Below, in pieces: positions 11,647-23,649 of a DNA stretch of 64,000 nt. The notes under the pieces were generated by a model. The model was not told where the DNA came from. It did no database searches and saw nothing but the letters and a program-made list of their open reading frames with translations. This stretch comes from Telopea speciosissima (taxonomy: Eukaryota; Streptophyta; Magnoliopsida; Proteales; Proteaceae): assembly GCF_018873765.1 (NCBI RefSeq), contig NC_057925.1:9125568-9189567 (forward strand), in the 5' to 3' direction. Each line of letters begins with the position of its first letter. Within the stretch, counting starts at the first letter, position 1. Made by a program: the position numbers and the translations under genes.

Positions 11647-13130
11647 AAAAAAAAAAGGTGCCTCTGCTTGTAACCAAGAAGACCGTACATTTTATGTCCC
11701 TTAAAGATGATGTGCACTCATTATAAATGTCTAAAACTGTAATTTCGGAAAGATCCCTCATCCTTCCCCATGTCATGATAGCTATCTAACTTTAATGGGT
11801 AGTTTGGGAAATCAAATTAAGCTGGACCCATTCCATCTTAAGCTCCGGTAGCTATGGCGGAAAAACTCTCAGTGGCGGTGGATTCTGTTTCTTTTTCTCT
11901 CTCTCGCTCTCTCTTCCTCCTCCTCCTCCTCCTTCTCGCGCACCTTCTTTCCTCACCCTATAACCGCCTACATCCATTAACATGGGCAGCAATAAGAGCA
12001 TCTAGAGGGCTGGTGAAAACTCTCATAGGCGATGACAGTAGCAGTATCAAATCTCTCTCTCACAGAGAAAAGGTTGACCAGTTTCAGATCTTTGTTCTGA
12101 CTTTTCTGCACCTACACAGAAATTGGAAGAAGACTAAGAGATTCAGGTGGTTTCTATATTTCATTTAGACTTTGATCTTGCCATCTTGCCGATTGATCAA
12201 GCAAACAAGAACCATAACTGGTCATCTCCATAAACGATATCAGATTTTGATTTTATAGGGGGCTGCCACTGAACAAATTCGAGAGCAACATAGGTGACGC
12301 CGGAGAGTCCCTCTTCGGCTCTCTCTCTCTCTCTCTCTCCCACTACGTCTCTTCTTCTCTCCGGCGAGTGGCTAGTCTGGCGACTGTACCCAATCTGCTA
12401 ACCCCCTTCTACTGAAAGGTTTCGAATTTTGATTGATGCCCTAATTCGATTTCTTGATTTGCTTCTTCGTTCTCGAATTCGTTGGACTGATAAAAGTAGA
12501 TGCTAACCCTACATTTTTAACTTTCTTTCTGGTAGAAGCTACCGATTTAGGCCCTAAATTTCTTACTCGTCTGCAACTGACAAGGGTGACATAGTGAATT
12601 TTGCCAATAAATCTGCTTGATTTCAAGCAATTTCAGGCCTTGATGATCCGGATTTGTGCATGAGATCCTTGCTGCTCATGGTTGGGAATGGTAGTGAGAC
12701 CAACAAATCAAATTGCAGGAGTGCGTTGCTGACGCCTGCTACAACTTACGGCTACGATTCTGTTCATGGGAGTTGAGCCATCAGATTAAAGCTCGTAGCA
12801 TTACTGATTAGGAAGGAAGATTGGAGAAGGATCTCCATTCTCTGTCGCCTCGCCATCTGCATAATATCCCCTCATGGTCGATGAAGATTTTATCTTTGTC
12901 CCTTTCTTACTGTGCTGCTACTGCTACTGCCACCGCCACCGCCACCGCCACCGCCACAGCCGGAACAGACTCTGTGATTCCATAAAAAATGCTTATTTAG
13001 AAGGGGAAAGAGTAAACTACAAAAATAGCCTTGCCTTTAGTCTACCAACCACATTTTCTTAAAGGGTATAAAAGTCTGGTTATGACTAGTGTTGTAACCA
13101 CCTCGGTTACAAACAGCTTTACCCTAAAAA
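11647..13130 (+). mobile_element. Second MULE-like element with gene-like interior
   Basis: Diverged inverted ends: GGTGCCTCTGCTTGTAACC and TTTTATGTCCCTTAAAGATG at 11655-11715 correspond to the reverse complement of 13060-13125 (GGTAAAGCTGTTTGTAACC and TTTTATACCCTTTAAGAAAATG). The interior starts with a 104-codon open frame (11854-12168) whose leader is a CT/CTC repeat encoding poly-Leu. It continues with CT- and CCACCG-repeat patches (12320-12345, 12930-12960). The pattern resembles captured 5' gene fragments, but no protein family is recognised and no transposase is present. Confidence 0.5.
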
Positions 13131-13338
13131 AAAGATGAGGCCAATATACCTCTTGGGCTACTCACGGAATACCTCGAGGCTTCTTCCATTGCTTGACCTT
13201 TTCAGGTCACTGGTTATGTCTCATTCCTTCCCTTTTGCTGATAATTCTACATCTGCCATTGCCATGTATTTCTTTTGCATCTTTAGGAACAAATGTATTT
13301 TTCAAGATAAACCTTTTGAACCTTTCTTGTGTTTAAAA

Positions 13339-13800
13339 CTATTTTTTAGGGACTAACACTTTCCATAGAAAAGAACAGAATTTTGGATGGATTTTTAAAT
13401 ACCATATAAAATTCCTCAGTTTTCTAGGAGAACAATCATTATAAACCTGATTATAATGAAGTATTAACCACTTACTACCTATTTTGATAGAGAATTTCCC
13501 AGATTTAATAGTAAGGCAAAACAAAAAAATCCTCAAAAGACGATATGCTCAATGGCATTCAAAGAATAGCATTGGCAATAGCAGATGGAAATATAACATG
13601 AACTAAAATAACACCCCAACCACCATTAAGAATCAACAAAATAATCTTAGAGAAAAGAGGATTAATAAGAACAATTAATACAACTCTATAACTATCCACA
13701 AAGGGTATCCAGGGATCACTCCATACGGATGTAAACAGAATGACAAGGGGTTTCTTGGAGGTGGGGAAGGATGGAATTTTTTCAACCCTCATTCATGACA
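13339..13800 (-). pseudogene. Degraded L1-type LINE fragment (zf-RVT region)
   Basis: Two minus-strand frames hold landmarks of the LINE C-terminal region. 13559-13792 encodes VWSDPWIPFVDSYRV, the usual W-DPWIP motif downstream of the reverse transcriptase. 13339-13536 encodes IWYLKIHPKFCSFLWKVL, the start of the zf-RVT domain. Frames are shifted relative to each other and no RT or poly(A) is present. This is a short, old fragment. Confidence 0.6.
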
Positions 13801-14456
13801 GGTAGTCTGTGCTTCAATATATTAGATGCATGCAAAGCAATAAGTATACAAATGAATAAAAAATAAGGGAGAAAGTTTTCTGTCAGGGACTGTGGCTTAC
13901 GCCAGCGCTCCATGAATCTATCTCTCTCCTCCCCATATGAAAAGACACCTCTGCCCTCTTGTTTTGAGGAAGAGAGAGATAGACACACGGGAGTGCTGAC
14001 GTAGGCCACAATCCTGGACAGAAAACTACTTCCCAAAAATTAAATACAAAGTAAAATACATAAAGACTATGTAAACACCATTCTTCTATTAGGCAGACTA
14101 CAAGATGAAATCAGAGCACATCAAATACTAAAACCCTTGTGTACAAATGAAAGAATATTGTCTGCTTGTTGCTGTCCTAAAACTACAATACCTGCTTATC
14201 ACAGGGATATCAGCAGCTCCCGGAAAAAAAAAAAATACATTCCTCAGGCAGGCAGCAAAAGAGCAGATACAATACTATCAGTAGCTATCTTCATGACCAG
14301 AAGTAGCAACTTCTAGATATAACAACTTACAAACACTGTACTAATATAATCACATTTCTAGGACAGATAATGGACACCAAATAACAAGTTATGGAAATGG
14401 AGAAAACAAAAAGAGTTGTAAGGAAAACAAAATGTTGTGCAGTCACTCGGTAAGAC

Positions 14457-16541
14457 TCAGAAGAGAAAGACTTTCTTCTTCAGCATGTTCTGCTTCCACT
14501 TTGGCTGCCTGTAGAATGCTTCTTTCGTCATCTCCAATACAGTCTCGAACTCCTCGTCAGACAGATAGGACTGACCAACAAAACAAGGAACAAAAATGAA
14601 TAACAAGGAGAATTAAATGTCATATTATAGACGAAATCATCTGGAAACAGCCTCTCTGTGAAAGCAGGGGTAAGGCTGCGTACATTATGACCCTCCCAAG
14701 ACCCCACAATGGCGGGAGCCTTGTGGGGTACGCCCCTTCTATGGATGAAATCAATTTGGTCCTGGATATTTTTGACCATGCAATATGACTAGTTTCATTT
14801 GTTTCTTCAAAGATTCCCTTAAAAAACAAATGATGCCAAAAGGAAAGATCCAAAATGAATATCAACATAGCAGCAATTCAAGCACAGACCTCTCTCTTCT
14901 TAAAATCAATTCCACTAACAGGGTTGGTGGATTTGGTGTTCACTTGATCATAACTGTATGTCGCACTACCATTTTCATCCTGTGGTGCCTCCTGCTGTAT
15001 CTTTTGCTTCACCTCTGACTCCTCTCCATTGCTTTCTGACACAGATGATGTTCTTCCCTCTTCTGTTTCCTTCACTGGAGATTCTTCTTGAGCGTCGACC
15101 TCAGAATTATCATCTACACTTTTCACCTCAGCTGCAAAAGATAATGTCAGGTCACTTCGAAAACTAAGAATCTCTATAAACATGAGACCTATTGTTTCGG
15201 TCAAAGAACAGTCGAAAGATACTGGAACATCTAACAATATTTGCTATAAATTCTAAAGATGACAAGGATATTTCCCAGATGAGGACAAATTTGTATAATT
15301 CCCCAAACTTATTTACCATAAGGCAAAAAAGAAATTCAAAGGCTCTAATAATGCCACAGAAAAGCTTGGTCAGAAAGAAAAATGCCAAAAGAAATGCAAT
15401 GCCTCTCATAATATTACAGAAAAGAAAGTTAACCAGGACGTACTCCACATGGAATTTCTTAAAGATTATACATATTAGAGAAAGATTCATGTACACTATG
15501 AACCGAGTTAATCACATGTCTGCAGACCCAGATTGTACAGTTAAAAGATTTAAGGTCATTTTAGGCATTTGCAGCAAAAAGACGCATTAAACAACCATTC
15601 ATCTTCCTATACATAACATCTGTTCCACTCAACAAAGAGTATCATTAGGCTTTCCATACCAGAAATTGTGTTTGTTGGGGGGCTTCTAGCGCCTTGAGCA
15701 GCAGATGCATCAGAGGAGAGCTTCTTCTTCTGTTCAGCAGTTAGAACATTTGAAAGAGCAGCTACAGCAGCTGCTCTCTGTGATCCTTGGCTTGCACCCA
15801 GTGGCCTGGAAGCTGAAGCTGCAGGTTTGGTTGCACTAAATGGATTAAAGGCAGAGTTCAGTGCAGCTAAAGCTGAAGCTCTTTGAGTTGGCCCTTCTTG
15901 ATTTGATCTGTTTGACCTATCTTGATTCTGCATGAATGTTAAAAGATGTTAAGACCAACATCCAACCTTGCCACATCATAGAAAACTCTTCTGGCTTGGG
16001 TTGAAGAGAATTCACATTTCAGACATAGTAGGGTGAGATACCTATGAAGACTAAGTTAATTTGGGAAAAGAAAAGAGGATAGGTCAGGTTACTATGCAAT
16101 CCAGTCAACAGACGTTTGCTATCACATTCTACCTAGCACAAAACTATCTGGAACTAAGGACCACAGAAAACTGAGCAATTCACTTTTATTTTACCTTTTC
16201 AAAAGTGGTAAAAGTAGCACTTAATTACACAAAAATGTGACTTAACAATAGGCTGAAGAACTGAATTTCCAAATTAGGAGGCACATAAAACTCTGCTTTC
16301 AAATGGTCACTTCATAAGCCCACAAATAAAAGTTAGCAAGAACAATTTAGCGATGGGACACAAACATTCAAAACAAGTACATGGCATTCAAGTAAAAATT
16401 CCAGCTATGGTTTTAAGTGAAATTAAGGTACAATTTCATGTCTGGTAAAAGGAAAGATTAATCGAATCCAGAACTTACCTCTGATGAATGCGATGCACCA
16501 AAAAGCAAAAACAGTTTCTTGGCAAATGAGTTTCCATGAGC
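14457..16541 (-). CDS. VLN4: Villin-4-like actin-binding protein, last four exons (partial)
   Basis: Four minus-strand exons splice in phase: 16479-16541, 15660-15927, 14890-15131 and 14457-14570 with TGA at 14457-14459. The first encodes [17 protein letters not shown], the end of the sixth gelsolin repeat. The second is the Ala/Ser-rich linker with two repeat-like blocks ([38 protein letters not shown]). The third is an acidic Glu-rich linker ending in the headpiece start ([18 protein letters not shown]). The last completes the villin headpiece ([26 protein letters not shown]). Headpiece and gelsolin repeats bind, bundle and sever F-actin in the cytoplasm. The linker resembles villin-4 more than villin-2/3. 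Exons for the first five gelsolin repeats are not seen upstream before the assembly gap, so this is either an orphan fragment or a gene broken by the gap. Confidence 0.88.
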
Positions 16542-17810
16542 CTGCAGTTTCACAGGAAATCGATATTTATGTGTAATATATATTTTAAACGAAAAAGTGA
16601 CACAAACCCACTGAAATTGAGTGCAACATATATATGTAGAAACTACCATGCATGCAGTGAGTATAAGTGACCCCTGTGCATAATTACAGATACGACAACC
16701 ATTTGGAACTCAACTCAGCTTGCCAGTATTTCTTAGTTCTTACCCCAACACAATCATGTTTTTCCATTCAATTCCACTTGGAAGTCCCTTTTTTTTTTTG
16801 GGGGGGGGGGGGGGGAGGGGAGATAAATTATTGAAGCCATATTTCTTATTAACCCAAAGCCATCCATGTCTTTTCTCACTTTTCTGCAAGAATTGATTCC
16901 ATTTAGAAGAAGGTAGGTTAAACATGATTGACCTATGGTTATGAGCCAACATAATATAATAAACTCTTGAGCAACAATTCTCAGAAAACTATATCAGATT
17001 TGATTCATATTCATGTTGGAAAATCTTTGACCATTGTTGGAATGGCTCTTGAGATCCAAAATCCAAAACGGAATTAAGTTAACCTAAATTTCTGAATGTA
17101 CTGACATCAACTCATAATTCTGGTGTAAATTCCAGAGATTAAGACTAAACTCAGAAAACAAGAATACCTCATGTAAATGTAAATTAGATAAAAAATAAAT
17201 AACAGATCAGAAGTCAAAAGGGTTTAAGTCGAACCATGGATAACAGATCCAGAACCAGAAATTACCCGGAATGTAAATCAGATATAGAGTTATCCAAAAT
17301 GATCAGAAGTTAAGAAAAGGTTCAAAAAAAATTGAATCTGAAATAACCAGGTGTCTGATTGATATTAATAAGTATGTGAAGAAGATATTCAGTTTGATAT
17401 TGAACACATAGATAGACTGCTTATCTGATGCATTGCAGTGATGAGAAGAAAGAGGAAGGAAAAAACTAGCCCTAGCCTAATGAAAATTCTCAGGGTTTGA
17501 CCATTGAACCTCAGAAAGACGCCACACTTTTCCATGAGAACTACCATTCCATAACGTATTTGCAAAACCAGATTACATGTGACAACCCATAAGATAGACC
17601 AATGACAAAGGACCTACCCAACAACTAAAGACCAAAAATCTAACCAATACATTTAAAACATTAGTCCAAATGAATAACATAATACTGATAGGGTATGGTC
17701 CTTTTGTATTTGTTCTCCTTCCCTTCTCCCCCGTATTTAGGGGGCTGCTGTATCTTCTCATCTTGTAAATGAATTTATTTATTCACCCAAAAAAAAAATC
17801 GAAATGTTTG
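16542..17810. other. Upstream villin intron or flank, no feature
   Basis: A+T-rich sequence with a TTTTTTTTTTGGGGGG tract at about 16790-16815. No villin exon or other protein homology was seen on either strand. Confidence 0.45.
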
Positions 17811-18067
17811 TAGAAAACCTAGGACCTGTAACCAGTAACTCTAGAGAGAAGAAAAGAGAGAAGAGAAGATGGAAGTTGTAAAATACTTGAAAATTAATTG
17901 ATAAGTAAGCCCCTCTATTTATAATAGAGGGGAAACTACAAATAGACTAAACTAGGCGATGTGGGACTAAAACCCACATAGCCGACATAAACTAATAACA
18001 TAATAAATAAACTAACCCCAAAAGGACCAGAATACCCCCACGGTATTCTGGATTACATATTCTAACA
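17811..18067 (-). repeat. 3' LTR of the non-autonomous element
   Basis: 257 bp, nearly identical to 20490-20734 in the same orientation. It includes the block AAACCCACATAGCCGACATA and a terminal TTCTAACA on the plus strand. It carries small insertions (for example near 17850) absent from the other copy. Confidence 0.85.
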
Positions 18068-20489
18068 CTCCCCCTCAAGCTGGATTGTACAAATAAGAGA
18101 AGAAGGAAAATCCAGCTTGAACTAAATAAAAAAAAGAACTCCATAATAATGCTAACACTCCCCCTCAAGTTGGCGCATACAAGGTACTAATGCCCAACTT
18201 GAACAAAATAGGAAAAAAACTAAGTTACAGCAGAATTCAGTTTGACATATGAATGTAGCTCCCAAATAAACCTTCAAGAACTTGAAAAATTAGATTTTCA
18301 AAACTTGGACAGACATGATCAGCAAACCGGGATTGTAATGTCTTTCAAAAAATGCAGCTTTCAATAGCCTTCAATAGCTATCCAGTGATGAATCTCAGGT
18401 TGTCATAGTGACATAGAATCTTGAAGGGAAATAACTAGAGCAGCAAGCAGCGAAAAACAAACTGAATCAGGCAGCGGAAAAAATACCGTATCAACCCAAC
18501 TGAAAATCCTCAAATAGGCAACAACCAAATATCTTCAATACTCTTCAATACTTCAATCTCCCCCTTACGGCAAACTCAACCCAATAACAAAAGATACCCA
18601 ATAGCAATGGTGGAGAAAAATGATCTTCTATGTTTTGCACCAATGTTCCTACATGTTCTGCGTTCTGCAATGTCTGCAGGTGTATTGTACATAATCCCCC
18701 CCTCACGTGTAGTACACGTGGACATAACAGAGATGATGTAAGAGATAGGGCAAAAACATAATATTCCAAAATTTTCCAAGAGGTGCTAAGGGTTATGAAA
18801 AAGGAAGAAATGGCAAATTAGAGAATACCATTATCGTCCAAAGTGGTTATGGGTATATGCCAAAGGTATGGGATATGAAGGGAATTAGAATTATTGAAAG
18901 GGAACGGTGTTGGAAAAAAAAAGGATGGCATGGCTGTAATTCGGTGGAAATCCATTTTTAAATACAAACCAAGCCAAAGGGCAAACTGGTAATAAACCAG
19001 AATTTTCAAGGGTCAATTGGGTAGTCAAATAGGGGAATGTATTAAAAGATAATGGCAGTTCCGTAAATAACCAGAATTTTGTAAGGGGCCCTTGGTAAAT
19101 AAAAAAGTAATGGATCAAAGAAACATTGCAAATAACATAAAGTTGAATAAGGGATGGCATTCTGGTAAATATGGTGAACAGGTTAGGATTCCTTTGAAAA
19201 AAAACAAAGAAGGCCATAGGATGTAAGAGTAAATAACTTCAAAAAATAAGGGTAAAGCTGGAAACTCAAATAAGGTAATGATGGCACATGATGACATGAA
19301 AATTTAGAGAATGGCTTAAGTGAAATAAAGAGAGAAAGGAGGGGTAATAATTAAAGGTAGGGTAATAGCATTAAATACCAACAACAAAGAAGCCATTCAT
19401 AAAAAGATACTTCACTAACACAAATAGAGAAGATGGGGGCAAACTTGGAAAATAGGCAATAAAACAAGGTGGAACCTGAAAAATAGGGCTTACCTGAGAA
19501 AGTGTTGGAGACCTTCACGGTACCAACTAGGGGTAATATGGGAAAAGAAAATGATGAGAATTTAGAGTCCCGACTGTCTTCTACCTCTTGACAATCACGG
19601 CTCTGAACCAGAGGAACCAAAGGGGAAACCAAGGGGTATACCTTCTTCAATCCATCGATCAAGAGGAGAAAATCCGGCGGAAATCAACGTGGTAACCTTC
19701 GAATAGGAATCGCAACTGTCTTCCTCACAGTCACGCAACCAGCAACTGAGAAACCAGAATAGGAATTGTCTTCAACCCATCAACTTTCAAGAACCCCGGA
19801 AGAAATAGCAGCACCAAATAGATAGAAGTAAATGGCCACAATGAAGAGGAAGTCTTATTCCTCATGAAACAGAGGCAGCAAATCAATAGCAACAATAGAA
19901 CCAGTGACCGATTCAAATAGGCAGCAAGCAACAGAAGAACTGCAGATTTGATTCCACAAGTAAACCTTCGATAGCAATCGAAGTAAACAGCAGCAGCGAC
20001 AGTCGATGAATCTATCCAAATAAAGTTTCCCACAGCAAGAATCATCCTGGAAACCAGAAATCGAAGAACTCAACCATAGCAGTAGAGCTTCTTCAACCAT
20101 TGACCGTGGCAAGGGTATTGTAGTAGCGGCAGCTTATCACGTACCCAACAAGGAATCAATTCCTCAAATAAAAGCAACGGCAAACAAAAACCATATCCGA
20201 AATTGGCCAGAAAAAAGAGCTGTTCCCAATAATAACCTTGATCGATCTCCAAGGAATCTTCAAACAGAACAGCAATCGATTCCAAAAAAAACACACTATA
20301 GAAAATGAATCTCCAAAAAATCGGATCTGAACCTGAGCAAATCAAATCAGCAATTCAATGTATGAAACCCTACTTCTTCTTCTTCTTCGATGAACTAGGG
20401 TTTCTTTCTAAAAAGAAGGAACCCTAAACGACTCTCAAAACAGCAATCTCGGAGAGAATCAGTCACTGGTTGCCTAGCTCTGATACCAT

Positions 20490-20734
20490 TAGAAAACCTA
20501 GGACCGGTAACCAGTAACTCTAGAGAGAAGAGAAGATGGAAGTTGTAAAATACTTGAAAATTAATTGATAGGTAAGCCCCTCTATTATAAATAGAGGGAA
20601 AATTACAAATAGACTAAACTAGGTGATGTGGGACTAAAACCCACATAGCCGACATAAACTAATAACATAATAAATAAACTAACCCCAAAAGGACCAGAAT
20701 ACCCCCACGGTATTCTGGATTACATATTCTAACA
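20490..20734 (-). repeat. 5' LTR of the non-autonomous element
   Basis: 245 bp direct repeat of 17811-18067. It is adjoined on the interior side by the primer-binding site, which fixes the orientation as minus. Confidence 0.85.
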
Positions 20735-21569
20735 GTTACATTTAATTGGGATATGTGACTACAATGGAATGTGACTACTCTATTGCTAACTAATAGATAC
20801 AAGCAACAAAAATCTGCATGATTTTTTAAGTTTAGTTTGGTAAAAACCAATGACATTCCGTTTCATGAATGGATGAAAACTGAATAGTTTCATGTTATGC
20901 TTATGGTTTTCTGATTGACTAGACTATTACTTAACCCTACATGTTTGAAGTAATTTTTTTTGAGGGAAATAATAGCACCTTGCTTCAATCAGACATGTGC
21001 TTTGCCTTGCACCTATGTGCCTCATTTGTGCTTTTCACCTTTGTAAACACTGAGTTTAGCAACAACCATAGCTTAGATGCGTATTGACAATTTGACACAT
21101 CTCAATTGATGCTTACGTGAGGAACTAATTTGTCATATTCATATGTATCTTTTTAAATAGTGTCTAGAAGAATGAATTATTGACGTGAGGCACTAAAGCT
21201 TACCACTTCAATATAACAAAAAGGAAGGATAATTCATACCAACTGTTTTCCTCAGGCGCCAACAGCAAGAATATCCTTGACAGAATTCCTTCATGTAAAA
21301 AGGTAGACATAACAGACTGCTATGCCCCACTTATCAGCTTATTCTATGACATTTAATACTAGAACAGAATACCGTTAACTAGAAATGGTTTCTCCAACCA
21401 TTCACTTCCAAGACATCAATATAAAGCATGGCATCCAACTTTGCCAAAAAAAAAAAAGGCATGGCGGCTTAAACTCTAAATTTGCAAGCCCTGAATTCCA
21501 TCATGCTACAAGTCTTCTCCCACTCTGAAGATATTTGGATACAAACAATTTATAAACACACTTTTCTTT

Positions 21570-21831
21570 TGTTAGAGTTATGTATTAAGGGTACTTTGGG
21601 AACTAAATTAGTTACTTATTATCTTACATTGTATTTATCCTTTTTTATTTTTCACCTCCCTAGGGAGATGTATGTAATTTTATATATATTGTGTTAGTGA
21701 ATTAATATAGGTGCGGTAGAGATCATTTCTCTTACACACAACATTCTACCATCATCTCTCTTCTTCTTCAACCTTCTATTCTCATCTCTTTGCTTGTTCT
21801 CTTACAATCTTTAACTTCCAACTTCTTTTAA
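21570..21831 (+). repeat. Possible solo LTR
   Basis: A 262-bp segment begins TGTTAGAGTTATG and ends TTTTAACA. It contains a TATATATATTG box near 21680, followed by a pyrimidine-rich, R/U5-like stretch. No 5-bp flanking duplication could be matched, so this is a guess from the TG...CA ends and internal organisation. Confidence 0.3.
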
Positions 21832-22039
21832 CATGATGAATAATGTACATGAACTCAGACATAGAACAGTAACCATAACATATCTGACCTTCAGACATTC
21901 AACATCCAACTCTTAATCATGGAAAAAGACATGTGATTTCTCCCATCAATAAACAGAAAATGAGTTGGAGTTTATACTGTAGTCAGGAAAGTCTCTTAGA
22001 GCTTGAACAAAGCACGAGTTCACAAAGCTATTACTACCA

Positions 22040-22990
22040 TGGATTTAAGTATCGCCATGTATCATTTCGTATCGGCCGTTACATGCAAGGTTTAAAATCT
22101 CATTTCGTTTCGGTGTTTTGGTCTGACTGAAATTTCCAAGATACTGAAATTTCGATGAAATTTCGTCGTAATATGGTATTTTTTCTATGAGTTTTGCTTG
22201 GCCTTTTATGGGAGTAAAATGCCAAAATGACCAACATTTCCGAAATTTCCGAAATGAGATGACCGAAATTATCGAGATTTCCGAAACGAGATGACCAAAA
22301 TATCCAAAATTTCACCAAATTTTTTTGAAATATTGCATTTTTTCAATTCGATGTTGCATTTCGTTTCGACTTGACCGAAATACTCGAAATATTCGAAATT
22401 TCGACTGAAACGAAACAAGATTTTGAACTATGGTTACATGTCAGTATCGCAGGGTATCGATACGATACAATGAGATATGTCTCTTTTTTTTTTTGAAAAA
22501 AATGGTATCGATTAGTATCGCATTGTATTGGCCGATACGGTGCGATACGATCGATACATAGCGATACTCTCGATGCGATCGACTTAGGGGCTGCTTTAAA
22601 GTATCAGTACGTATCACATTGTATCGGCCGAAACACTGTGATACTTACATTAAAAGGCACAAGTGACTTTAGAATCGCGATTCCAAAACTAGAAAGCATC
22701 AACAGTACCTGGACAGACAGGTTTTCATCCAAAACTTCAATTTTGTGACATCTTTCAAATTTCATGCTTGGGGCTTTGATTCCTTGCTGAAAAACAAATC
22801 AAATCAAGGAAACAAACTGCAATATCGCTTATTTGTATTGTTTTTTGCTCCAAAAGTGTATTTCTATGTGTATCGTGACCATTTCCAAGCGTATCTGTAG
22901 CATGCGATACGTATCTCCGATACGATATGATACGATACATCTCTTAAAATCATCCCACCGATACGATACATGATACCGATACTTTAAACC
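22040..22990. repeat. Degenerate GATACGATAC / CGAAATTTCG repeat block
   Basis: The first half (22100-22420) is a run of variants of CGAAATTTC and TTTCGTTTCG. The second half (22440-22990) is a run of variants of GTATCGATACG and GATACGATAC. There is an oligo-T stretch in the middle (about 22481-22495). Each unit is short and self-complementary, so the block is full of small palindromes. Related blocks occur elsewhere in the window. Its identity as a known element is unresolved. Confidence 0.7.
22709..22786 (-). other. Unassigned 78-nt exon-like segment
   Basis: On the minus strand a TTTTTCAG acceptor leads into 26 open codons reading QGIKAPSMKFERC, then HKIEVLDENLSVQ. They end at a GTAC donor, phase 0 on both sides. 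The peptide looks like conserved protein rather than low-complexity sequence, but I do not recognise the family and it does not fit villin. It lies inside the GATACG repeat block, so it may have been moved there. Confidence 0.35.
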
Positions 22991-23281
22991 TTGATTACTA
23001 TAATACAAACGCTAACTCATCACATAAACAGTCTTGTATTATGCCCTTCTGCAAGACCAATCTACAAGGGGGTTCACTGTACAAGACCATTCTAAATGGT
23101 ATAGTAAGAGTTGTCAAGAAGCACTTTAATTTCTTTTCTAATACGGAAAAAGGAGACAGAGAGCAAAATAGTTCCACTTCCTCCCCAAAATATCCCTTTT
23201 TACTATGGAAGGAATAGTGGAAGGCTTCCTAGAAATTTACAAAAGACCGGATAAGGAGGGAAACAAATATAACACCTCCTT

Positions 23282-23480
23282 TGCTACAACATATTGAATA
23301 AAATGGCCAATTCCTGATTTGCATTAATGACAGAGGTCCACTTTATTTATATTGAGAATTACAATCTAAGGGCAAAATAGTAAAGAGGGAAAAATAATAA
23401 AACCCTAAAGTAACCTAAAGACGACGAGACAATATTCCAATCCCACGGTTCTCAATACTCCCCCTCAAGTTGGTGCAAAT
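23282..23480 (-). repeat. Copia-type 3' LTR remnant with polypurine tract
   Basis: On the minus strand the sequence reads AACTTGAGGGGGAG (reverse complement of about 23461-23475), followed by an LTR-like A+T-rich stretch down to about 23282. CACCAACTTGAGGGGGAG is the same polypurine context as in the complete copia element at 42170-42188. The body of this element would lie to the right, where the assembly gap begins, so it cannot be followed. Confidence 0.5.
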
Positions 23481-23549
23481 ATATCAAACATGCACAACTT
23501 GGAGACCGTGGATGGAACATCTTACAATTTAGGCCACTAACTAATGACT

Positions 23550-23649
23550 NNNNNNNNNNNNNNNNNNNNNNNNNNNNNNNNNNNNNNNNNNNNNNNNNNN
23601 NNNNNNNNNNNNNNNNNNNNNNNNNNNNNNNNNNNNNNNNNNNNNNNNN
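23550..23649. other. Assembly gap of exactly 100 N
   Basis: One hundred consecutive N. This round length is the usual placeholder for a scaffold join of unknown size, so true distance and even adjacency across it are not established. Confidence 0.99.

Larger units (their letters stand above)
17811..20734 (-). mobile_element. Non-autonomous LTR retrotransposon
   Basis: Two direct repeats of about 250 bp flank a 2.4-kb interior. On the minus strand the left copy is the 3' LTR and the right copy the 5' LTR, each starting TGTTAGAATATG. Next to the 5' LTR is a tRNA-iMet primer-binding site (TGGTATCAGAGC, minus strand, 20477-20488). A purine-rich AACTTGAGGGGGAG tract (18068-18085) precedes the 3' LTR. 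The interior has no gag, protease, integrase or RT, so it depends on another element for movement. The LTRs differ by a few indels and substitutions. The 5-bp flanks (GTTTG/GTTAC) match only in part. Confidence 0.8.

Noticed and set aside
11854..12168. 104-codon frame with a poly-Leu, signal-peptide-like start
   Set aside because: The hydrophobic run comes from a CTC/CTT repeat; kept only as part of the MULE-like element, not as a gene.
21245..21300. Possible minus-strand exon ending at a GTATGA donor
   Set aside because: The only frame with protein-like content contains a stop, and it matches no neighbouring gene.
22040..22990. Possible CRISPR-like or satellite array
   Set aside because: Units are variable in length and sequence, with no constant repeat/spacer alternation; a plant nuclear context makes CRISPR implausible.
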